A stretch of 19,505 bases of DNA from CAYXST01 sp964472495 (GTDB taxonomy: Bacteria > Patescibacteriota > Minisyncoccia > Portnoybacterales > UBA2143). Positions within the stretch are counted from its first letter, which is position 1; every line of letters begins with the position of its first letter. The notes beneath the pieces are model-generated. The model was not told the origin of the DNA. It ran no database searches and saw only the letters and a list, made by a program, of their open reading frames with translations. Both the position numbers and the translations under genes were made by a program. The stretch lies in assembly GCA_964472495.1 (NCBI GenBank), contig CAYYLD010000010.1:1-19505 (forward strand). Direction: 5' to 3'. Of this stretch, positions 7,112-12,075 are shown in pieces.

Positions 7112-7678
7112 TCACCTCCTTTTCAACCTTGCCACTATTTCTTCCGCTATCTCTTGTAAATCTTCAAGAGAGCCGTTATTTTCAATAGTTATATCCGCCA
7201 TGGCCAGAAGCTCATTAACCAGTCCGGTTTCCGATTTTTCGTCTTTAATGATTCTTCTAAACGCATTCTCGTCAGCGCCATCTCTGTCAGTCAATCTTTC
7301 TTGACGCTCTTCTAATCCGCTAATCACTTTGATAACAACGGATTCCGAACATAACTCTAATATCTTCTTAACCTCATCTGTTCTTCTTGGACCATCCAAC
7401 AATAACAAACCGGTCTTGTTCAGGATTCTGAACATATAGGGAATCTGCCAATAAGGATCTTCTCCATATTTTTCATTGGCTATCTGATGGATGGTATCGT
7501 GATTATTCGGAAGCCCTCTTTGAGTAATAATATCAATCATCAAATTGCTTGAAACAAACAAACTGTCCGGCATATTCAGGAATTCAGATAATTTGCTTTT
7601 CCCTGCGCCGGACTCGCCCATTAGTATAATAACCTCGGTCCTGCCGTTTAATTTCGACAAATCTCCATATATTCTCAT
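7112..7678 (-). CDS. P-loop nucleotide kinase-like protein (CoaE/UPF0200-like)
   Basis: 188 aa. Walker A is GESGAGKS (21-28), followed by a kinase-like core. LLLLDGPRRTDEV (91-103) matches the IDGIRS-x-x-EV motif of UPF0200 and dephospho-CoA kinase-like ATPases. ERQERLTDRDG (124-134) looks like the arginine-rich lid, and MADITIENNGS (160-170) matches the AD-x-x-I-x-N segment near the end of such kinases. The phosphate acceptor is unknown. AGGGGGTGAT precedes the ATG and a clean promoter lies about 67 nt upstream. It is the first gene of an operon with the GHMP-superfamily gene, so the two may act on successive phosphorylated intermediates (inference). Confidence 0.7.
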   Translation of the reverse strand: MRIYGDLSKLNGRTEVIILMGESGAGKSKLSEFLNMPDSLFVSSNLMIDIITQRGLPNNHDTIHQIANEKYGEDPYWQIPYMFRILNKTGLLLLDGPRRTDEVKKILELCSESVVIKVISGLEERQERLTDRDGADENAFRRIIKDEKSETGLVNELLAMADITIENNGSLEDLQEIAEEIVARLKRR

Positions 7679-7744
7679 GCTATCACCCCCTTACAGGCTA
7701 GCTTATAATTGACTGAGAAAGTTAAGGAACCACAGAATAATTTT

Positions 7745-7773
7745 AGGATAATATACAAATACGATAAAGTCAA
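7745..7773 (-). promoter_or_regulatory. Sigma-70 promoter of the kinase/GHMP operon
   Basis: On the minus strand: TTGACT (7773-7768), a 17-nt spacer and TATCCT (7750-7745), about 67 nt upstream of the ATG at 7678. The -35 is identical to those of the PurN-like, PurM-like and Gre-like genes. Confidence 0.7.
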
Positions 7774-7793
7774 GTGTGAAATGGTGTATTAAC

Positions 7794-7816
7794 AAAAACC
7801 GCCTCTTTGGCGGTTT
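7794..7816 (-). terminator. Intrinsic terminator downstream of the 2H phosphoesterase gene
   Basis: AAACCGCC (7796-7803) and GGCGGTTT (7809-7816) form an 8-bp stem with a 5-nt loop. On the minus strand a TTTTTG tract follows. It is about 160 nt beyond the stop at 7975, so it ends transcription before the next operon's promoter. Confidence 0.75.
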
Positions 7817-7974
7817 CTGCTTGGTCATCTCTTTTGATAAAGATATTTGACAACCCTGTTCAGGACACGCTGGAGACACTCTATTCGAACCGACCCGGGT
7901 CTAGTACTGACAAACCCTGACAAAACTACTTTGTTTGGTTCGAATCTCGGAAGGGTTTATTAATTTTGTCCAAA
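7817..7974. other. Intergenic region with T-arm-like sequences
   Basis: ATTCGAACC (7883-7891) and GGTTCGAAT (7937-7945) form a 9-nt inverted repeat and look like tRNA T-loops on opposite strands. No acceptor, D or anticodon arm can be built around either. They may be tRNA 3'-end scars or chance. Nothing else is seen. Confidence 0.35.
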
Positions 7975-8601
7975 TCAGTCTTGAAACGGAAATTCCTTTA
8001 TTAATTCTCTACATGTCCCATGCTCGCCCATTTTATATATCCCAAGATTACTTACAACAAAATCTTTTTGTGGCCATTCTAAGGTCTTTATAATTTCTCT
8101 GGCCTTGGCTTCATCTTTGAATCTTATAATTGAAAGATGTGGATGATAGAGGAACATTGAATTCGGATATCCATATTTTTTAATATTCTCTACTTTCTCA
8201 TCAGAAAAATCCATTTTGTGATTGGAAATATATTTTTTCATAATATGTCCTTCGCGCAAAGGATTTAATTTTGAAACTAATTCTTCGTGTAATTGCTTTA
8301 TTTCCGGAATCATTTCAATTTCTAAACTGATGAATCCCTGAATTTCTTTTGCCTTAATTATATGGCAATGAATCTTGTTAAATTTTGACGCGATGCTTTC
8401 TACAACATTAAATATCTTATTCAAGTTTTTAACTGGATACTCGGGAGAATACAGAGTAATGTGCGGATGATAATTCTTTCCGTCAAGCGTAAAATAAACT
8501 TCATAATTTTTAATCAAATCCCTACTAAGAGAAATAGCTTGAGAAGTTATTTCATCAGGAGGCATTAAAACTGTATTTAGACGAATGAATTTATCTTCCA
8601 T
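7975..8601 (-). CDS. 2H phosphoesterase / 2'-5' RNA ligase-like protein
   Basis: 208 aa, typical for this superfamily. Both catalytic H-x-[ST] motifs are intact and correctly spaced: HPHITLY (45-51, H47 and T49) and HPHLSII (153-159, H155 and S157). Members cleave or ligate 2',3'-cyclic or 2'-5' phosphodiester bonds in RNA or small nucleotides. Which one applies here cannot be read. There is no Shine-Dalgarno site before the ATG at 8601. A TATCTA sits only 2 nt from the start, so the promoter is unclear. Single gene between terminators. Confidence 0.8.
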   Translation of the reverse strand: MEDKFIRLNTVLMPPDEITSQAISLSRDLIKNYEVYFTLDGKNYHPHITLYSPEYPVKNLNKIFNVVESIASKFNKIHCHIIKAKEIQGFISLEIEMIPEIKQLHEELVSKLNPLREGHIMKKYISNHKMDFSDEKVENIKKYGYPNSMFLYHPHLSIIRFKDEAKAREIIKTLEWPQKDFVVSNLGIYKMGEHGTCRELIKEFPFQD

Positions 8602-8664
8602 GTTAGATATTCTTGGGCATTTTTAGTTCAAATCCAGAAACAGCAATCCCTTTTGACCCTTCTT

Positions 8665-8675
8665 GGATTCGAACC
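8665..8675 (-). other. Isolated tRNA T-arm-like fragment
   Basis: GGATTCGAACC reads on the minus strand as GGTTCGAATCC, identical to the T-arm core of tRNA-Gln located 145 nt away. No other tRNA arm is present around it. It could be a remnant tRNA end left by an integration or deletion. Confidence 0.3.
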
Positions 8676-8691
8676 GAAATTATCATTATTT

Positions 8692-8711
8692 AAAGCCGTT
8701 TTCCGGCTTTT
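8692..8711. terminator. Terminator-like hairpin downstream of tRNA-Gln
   Basis: AAAGCCG (8692-8698) and CGGCTTT (8704-8710) form a 7-bp stem with a short loop. T-rich sequence follows on the plus strand and a weaker one on the minus strand. It lies about 95 nt past the tRNA 3' end. Confidence 0.5.
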
Positions 8712-8719
8712 ATTACTTT

Positions 8720-8781
8720 GACCCGTCCGGGACAGATTTCGGCGCTTCTGAGAATTTGGCTTAAATTAGCGCTCTCGGGTC
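8720..8781. other. Nested inverted repeat downstream of tRNA-Gln
   Basis: GACCCG (8720-8725) pairs with CGGGTC (8776-8781). Inside, GCGC..AATTT pairs with AAATT.GCGC around GGCTT, with bulges. It would be transcribed with tRNA-Gln and could be a trailer structure. Function is not recognised. Confidence 0.4.
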
Positions 8782-8806
8782 TGCCTCGATACTGCGCTGA
8801 CTCGTG

Positions 8807-8878
8807 CTGGGGAGGCAGGATTCGAACCTGCGAATGACGGCTTCAAAGGCCGTTGCCTTACCGCTTGGCTACTCCCCA
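8807..8878 (-). tRNA. tRNA-Gln (anticodon UUG)
   Basis: The full cloverleaf can be drawn on the minus strand. The acceptor TGGGGAG pairs with CTCCCCA. The D arm contains AGCCAAGCGGTAAGGC. The anticodon stem ACGGC/GCCGT encloses loop CTTTGAA, giving anticodon TTG (UUG). The T arm is GCAGG-TTCGAAT-CCTGC. The UGGGG start and G73 discriminator fit bacterial tRNA-Gln. CCA is not encoded (CAC follows the discriminator). It lies downstream of dnaX on the same strand, with a palindromic repeat unit (8890-8968) between them. Confidence 0.95.
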
Positions 8879-8889
8879 ATTTTACGAAT

Positions 8890-8968
8890 AATTTTAAGGT
8901 TCGTCCTTTCGACCACTCGACCTTGCCTTCGACAAGATCGTGGAATCTCAATGGCAAACCTTAAAATT
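8890..8968 (-). repeat. Structured repeat, unit B, between dnaX and tRNA-Gln
   Basis: Perfect 12-nt arms AATTTTAAGGTT (8890-8901) and AACCTTAAAATT (8957-8968) enclose CGTCCTTTCG..AATGGCA and an inner imperfect hairpin (CCAC..CTTG with CAAG..GTGG). It is homologous to units at 10089-10157, 11958-12040 and 17637-17702. Here the outer stem sequence is changed on both sides, so pairing is kept. On the transcribed (minus) strand the one internal C/A mismatch becomes a U-G pair. Confidence 0.75.
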
Positions 8969-8993
8969 CTCAAGGGAAACCCTTTTCTGTCTT

Positions 8994-10085
8994 CTACTCC
9001 CCAATACATTCAACCACAGCTAATTCCAGAGGCAGTTGCGGGAAATCAGCTGACTTGATTTCATAACCGGCCCGGACAAAAACATGAATCAGCTTGATTA
9101 AATCTGGCTGGGAAAAGCTCTGACCCTGCTTTATTATGACACTTATTTGCTCTTTGGTCAATTCAGGAGCAACTAAATCAGTCAGGTTAGAGTCAACTTT
9201 GAGAATGAGCATTTTTCTTAAATAATTGACCAGCGATTTGCTGAATTGGACCAAGTCATAACCCTGATTAACCACCTGATTAATATGAACAATGGCCTGG
9301 GAATTCTTTTTAGCGGTTAAATATTCAACCAAATCTTGGACAGCTTTAATGTCAGTCACTCCTAAAATGGTCTGGACTTCTTTCAAGGTAATTTTCTTAT
9401 CTTCCATGGCCATAACCTGGCCAAGCAGACTCTCGCCGTCCCGAATAGAACCGTCGGCATTCAAGCCAATTAATTCTAAAGCCGGTTTTTCAATGGATAC
9501 TTTCTCTTGTTGGGCAATCCAATTAAGCCGCTGAACAATTTTATCCAAAGTCAGTTTGTGAAAATCAAATCTCTGACAGCGGGAAATAATCGTCTGGGGA
9601 ACTTTATGAATTTCGGTAGTCGCTAAAACAAAAATCGCGTGGGCCGGCGGTTCTTCTAATGTTTTGAGCAAAGCATTAAAGGCCTCGCGGGTTAATTGAT
9701 GGACTTCATCAATAATAAAGACCTTGTATTTAAGATTGGTCGGGCTGAATCTAATCCCCTCGCGCAGTTCCCTGATTTCGTCAATGCCCCGGTTGGAAGC
9801 GGCATCAATTTCAATCAAATCCAGCGATTTGCCTTGATTGATTTCCTGGCAGGCCGGGCATTGATTGCAAGGTTCGGCGCTTTTTGAGCTTTGGCAATTA
9901 ACTGCTTTGGCTAATAAGCGGGCGACGGTGGTTTTGCCAACTCCCCTGGTCCCGGCAAAAAGATAAGCATGAGCTACTTTATTCATTCTTAAAGCATTAG
10001 TTAAGGTCCGAATAATATGCTCCTGATTAACTACTTCTTTGAAGGTTTTCGGGCGATATTTGCGATAGAGAACAAGGTTTTCCAT
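8994..10085 (-). CDS. dnaX: DNA polymerase III gamma/tau subunit (short, gamma-like)
   Basis: 363 aa. The N-terminus VLYRKYRPKTFKEVV (5-19) is the DnaX signature. Walker A is GTRGVGKT (45-52), the zinc module is C64, C73, C76 and C79 (CNQCPAC at 73-79), Walker B is VFIIDEVH (122-129), sensor 1 is LATTE (154-158) and the SRC arginine finger is at about 168-170. This is the clamp-loader ATPase that loads the sliding clamp. It ends after domain III and lacks the tau C-terminal domains IV-V that bind DnaB and Pol III alpha. The ATG lies 3 nt from the palindromic unit C, which fills the leader, and no separate Shine-Dalgarno site is present. Extended -10 promoter at 10175-10183. Confidence 0.95.
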   Translation of the reverse strand: MENLVLYRKYRPKTFKEVVNQEHIIRTLTNALRMNKVAHAYLFAGTRGVGKTTVARLLAKAVNCQSSKSAEPCNQCPACQEINQGKSLDLIEIDAASNRGIDEIRELREGIRFSPTNLKYKVFIIDEVHQLTREAFNALLKTLEEPPAHAIFVLATTEIHKVPQTIISRCQRFDFHKLTLDKIVQRLNWIAQQEKVSIEKPALELIGLNADGSIRDGESLLGQVMAMEDKKITLKEVQTILGVTDIKAVQDLVEYLTAKKNSQAIVHINQVVNQGYDLVQFSKSLVNYLRKMLILKVDSNLTDLVAPELTKEQISVIIKQGQSFSQPDLIKLIHVFVRAGYEIKSADFPQLPLELAVVECIGE

Positions 10086-10088
10086 CCC

Positions 10089-10157
10089 TTAAAGGGTCGC
10101 CCTTTCGGACACGTCCTCGCCAGAAGCGAGGGCATATCTGAAATGGCAACCCTTTTA
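10089..10157 (-). repeat. Structured repeat, unit C, filling the dnaX leader
   Basis: AAAGGGTCGCC (10091-10101) pairs with GGCAACCCTTT (10145-10155). An inner CCTCGC/GCGAGG hairpin lies at about 10114-10131. It is homologous to units A (17637-17702) and B (8890-8968) and has the same orientation relative to the downstream minus-strand gene. On the minus strand the 11-bp outer stem is fully paired if one U-G pair is allowed. Confidence 0.75.
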
Positions 10158-10174
10158 AACTTTTCTTCGGCCTT

Positions 10175-10183
10175 AGTATAGCA
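10175..10183 (-). promoter_or_regulatory. Extended -10 promoter of dnaX
   Basis: TGCTATACT on the minus strand (10183-10175) fits the TGnTATAAT extended -10 class. No strong -35 is visible. Start of transcription would be near 10168, making the 5' leader little more than repeat unit C. Confidence 0.55.
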
Positions 10184-10198
10184 TAATCGAACAAAAAT

Positions 10199-10236
10199 AA
10201 AAGCCCTAATACCTTACCTCTTGGTAAAAGGGCTTT
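10199..10236 (-). terminator. Intrinsic terminator after the hypothetical gene
   Basis: AAAAGCCCT (10199-10207) pairs with AGGGCTTT (10229-10236); an inner TACC/GGTA extends the stem. On the minus strand a TTTTATTTTTG tract follows. It lies 32 nt past the stop at 10268. Confidence 0.8.
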
Positions 10237-10267
10237 GGGGAATAAGCGGATTTCTTTGTTTTGTTTC

Positions 10268-11005
10268 TTAAAGAAGATTAAGACTGCTAACTATCTCCCG
10301 TCGGCAGACTTTCCAGGTTAGAGATAGGTCGATTCTAACCCCTCTTATAATAAGGTGTTGTATCTCTATCCAATTTTGATGCCATTTTAGAAGATTCTCG
10401 AAGCCTTTTAAAAAAGGGTCTTTTTTGTCAATTAACTGATCCCAGTAAAGCTGCCTATAAGATAGATAAGGATGATTGGCCCTGTCTCTGCCCCGATAGT
10501 TTAAATACACTTCTATTTTCCGACGGGGCTGACCTGATTTAAATCCAGATTCTTCGGCCTGATCCCAAAAGTAAAGAACGTACTGGTCAGAGTGGCAAAG
10601 CATATCCAGATCAGGAGGACCTAGCTCTAAATAAAAAATTGTTTTTCTTAACTGTTCCAGATAGCGTTCTTTAAAATAACGGGCCTTTTTCTCCAAAATA
10701 AAGTCTGTCTCCTTACCTACATGGGCCGATCTTACTGTGAAATCTGGAATACAGTCCCGGTCAATCGGAAGCAGCTTAATTTTTATATTTTTCTCCTTGA
10801 ATAAAATCCGATCACCGAGCTGAATAACGAGATCGAAACTCAAACCATTCCTCCAATGAGCTTCCAATCCTATTCTAACAGAATTATTAGAGTCAAAATG
10901 AGATAAAAAGACCTCGCCTGGATGAGGCAAACAATCCATCGCATCACAAATAAGACCGGGAAATTCTTGCGGAAGCATTGCTTCTAAATATTCTCTCGCG
11001 CTCAT
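10268..11005 (-). CDS. Hypothetical protein, family not recognised
   Basis: 245 aa from the ATG at 11005 (MSAREYLEAML). An ATG two codons earlier is only 2 nt from AAGGAG, so the second ATG (8 nt spacing) is the better start. Seen: no TM or signal peptide, mixed alpha/beta composition, many charged and aromatic residues, and a segment LEKKARYFKERYLEQLRKT (about 103-121, counted from this start) that looks helical. The central LEAHWRNGLSFDLVIQLGDR (about 48-67) looks like beta strands and EKNIKIKLLPIDRDCIPDFTV follows. It loosely resembles a nucleotidyltransferase or restriction-like fold protein, but no motif supports this. It has its own promoter and an unusually long structured leader. Confidence 0.7.
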   Translation of the reverse strand: MSAREYLEAMLPQEFPGLICDAMDCLPHPGEVFLSHFDSNNSVRIGLEAHWRNGLSFDLVIQLGDRILFKEKNIKIKLLPIDRDCIPDFTVRSAHVGKETDFILEKKARYFKERYLEQLRKTIFYLELGPPDLDMLCHSDQYVLYFWDQAEESGFKSGQPRRKIEVYLNYRGRDRANHPYLSYRQLYWDQLIDKKDPFLKGFENLLKWHQNWIEIQHLIIRGVRIDLSLTWKVCRREIVSSLNLL

Positions 11006-11150
11006 AACCATCTCTCCTTTCTAAGAGGAAGCGACCTGCCTTCCCCTGACGACTCTTTAAGTCGTTCGTTTCTTTAAGCAGAGAGAACCTGTTCCCTGCT
11101 GTGATTAATGACTCAATCCGCTTATCCTTGGTTTTCAAAAAACTAAAAAC
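11006..11150 (-). other. Long structured 5' leader of the hypothetical gene
   Basis: About 140 nt between promoter and start. On the minus strand it contains GCAG..CTGC enclosing GAAC-AG-GTTC (about 11105-11083), then ACGACT-TTAA-AGTCGT-like pairing (about 11066-11050), then GGAAG..CTTCC (about 11044-11027) ahead of the AAGGAG site. No known riboswitch class is recognised. Confidence 0.45.
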
Positions 11151-11178
11151 AGAATAACATCTTTAGTCATTCTGTCAA
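11151..11178 (-). promoter_or_regulatory. Sigma-70 promoter of the hypothetical gene
   Basis: On the minus strand: TTGACA (11178-11173), a 16-nt spacer and TATTCT (11156-11151). It resembles the promoter of the OmpA-like gene (TTGACAGAAT..TATTCT at 18354-18382). Confidence 0.7.
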
Positions 11179-11214
11179 CATCCTTCATCTGTTTCAAAAT
11201 ATTATTCAAAAACA

Positions 11215-11244
11215 AAAGCCCAGCAATCTTCAAGATGTCGGGCT
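11215..11244 (-). terminator. Intrinsic terminator after the GtrA-like gene
   Basis: AGCCC (11217-11221) pairs with GGGCT (11240-11244) and ATCTT with AGAT inside. On the minus strand a TTTTGTTTTTG tract follows. It lies about 80 nt past the stop at 11323. Confidence 0.75.
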
Positions 11245-11283
11245 CCAATTTAATCTTTTGTCAAATTAAAAGCTCTCTACGGG

Positions 11284-11304
11284 ATCCTTCGACAAGCTCA
11301 GGAT
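11284..11304. repeat. Single TTCGACAAGCTCAGGA-type palindromic element
   Basis: ATCCT and AGGAT flank TCGACAAGCTC, an imperfect palindrome just downstream of the GtrA-like gene. The same CCTTCGACAAG string also occurs inside unit B (8926-8936). Sequences of this kind are dispersed in many bacterial genomes. Only one full copy is in this window. Confidence 0.4.
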
Positions 11305-11322
11305 GTAAATTTGGGGAAATAC

Positions 11323-11949
11323 TCATTTTTTAAAAACAATGAATTTGTAGCCAATGAAGTTCCAAAACATAGCCAGGAAAGAGGCGGCCACCGCGCCCAA
11401 ATTAGCCCAAAGATTTTCGGTAATCCCCCATTGAGGACCGAACCAATTAACGACCAAAGAAGCAATCAGATTATTCAGACCAATACCAATCAAACTGACA
11501 ACCAAAAAAGTCAAAAATTCCTTGCCTATTTTACCGGCTGACTGGTCAGTGGTTCCCTTTTTGAAAGTCCAGAATTTATTAAGAAAATAACTGTTAATCA
11601 CCGCTACGGCAAAGGAAATTCCCTTGAAAAGCGAATAGAACCAACCGGTGGCAATACTGGTCAGGAAAATCAATAAATTAAGCACGCCGATATCAACCAA
11701 AAAATTAAGTCCGCCAACCAAGACAAATTTAGCCGCTTGATAAAAAACCAGCCACTTCTTACTTAAAAAGAAAGCAAATAAAAACCAAGCTAAACAGAAA
11801 AAAGGAAAGAAAACCGGCCAAAACCAAAGAGGGACTATTCCAATAGCCGGAAAAGTTAAGCTGATATTCTTGAATACGGCTAATAAAAGCCAGCCAGCCG
11901 CTTCGCCGATAATTAAACTAATAATAATGTCTGATTTTTTAAAATTCAT
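11323..11949 (-). CDS. GtrA-family membrane protein
   Basis: 208 aa. The GtrA domain spans about 73-207, with KFVLVGGLNFLVDIGVLNLL (74-93), NSYFLNKFWTFK (119-130) and the C-terminal WNFIGYKFIVFKK (196-208), all hallmarks of the family. Four TM segments make the GtrA domain. An extra N-terminal pair (about 9-28 and 41-63) precedes it. Known members move or flip polyprenyl-linked sugars for cell-surface glycan assembly, usually with a glycosyltransferase partner; none is visible here. No Shine-Dalgarno site is seen: palindromic unit D ends 8 nt before the ATG. Confidence 0.85.
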   Translation of the reverse strand: MNFKKSDIIISLIIGEAAGWLLLAVFKNISLTFPAIGIVPLWFWPVFFPFFCLAWFLFAFFLSKKWLVFYQAAKFVLVGGLNFLVDIGVLNLLIFLTSIATGWFYSLFKGISFAVAVINSYFLNKFWTFKKGTTDQSAGKIGKEFLTFLVVSLIGIGLNNLIASLVVNWFGPQWGITENLWANLGAVAASFLAMFWNFIGYKFIVFKK

Positions 11950-11957
11950 ACTTATTC

Positions 11958-12040
11958 AAAGGGTCGCCTTTCCACGGGGCGTCCCTTTTTACTTAAAGGG
12001 TGTAGTAAAAAGGGACGCCCCGGGATGTGGGACAACCTTT
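11958..12040 (-). repeat. Composite palindromic repeat, unit D, between the Clp-like and GtrA-like genes
   Basis: Outer arms AAAGGGTCGCC..CCAC (11958-11975) and GTGG..ACAACCTTT (12027-12040) enclose a complete GGGGCGTCCCTTTTT palindrome (18-nt arms 11976-11993 and 12004-12021). The outer part matches units A-C; the inner part matches the repeat at 1-101. In unit A the nesting order is the reverse. Confidence 0.75.
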
Positions 12041-12046
12041 CTAACC

Positions 12047-12075
12047 GCTCCGAATTATATTTTCGGAGCTTTTTT
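12047..12075 (+). terminator. Plus-strand terminator overlapping the Clp-like stop codon
   Basis: GCTCCGAA (12047-12054) and TTCGGAGC (12062-12069) form a perfect 8-bp stem with a 7-nt loop. TTTTTT follows on the plus strand. The right arm and loop are the last codons and stop of the minus-strand Clp-like gene. On the minus strand there is no T tract, so its direction is opposite to all nearby genes. Confidence 0.6.

Noticed and set aside
7861..7960. Second tRNA gene suggested by two TTCGAA-type loops
   Set aside because: No acceptor, D or anticodon stems can be formed on either strand.
8766..9058. Open frames on both strands over the tRNA-Gln region
   Set aside because: They overlap the tRNA gene, repeat unit B and the end of dnaX, and have no protein-like features.
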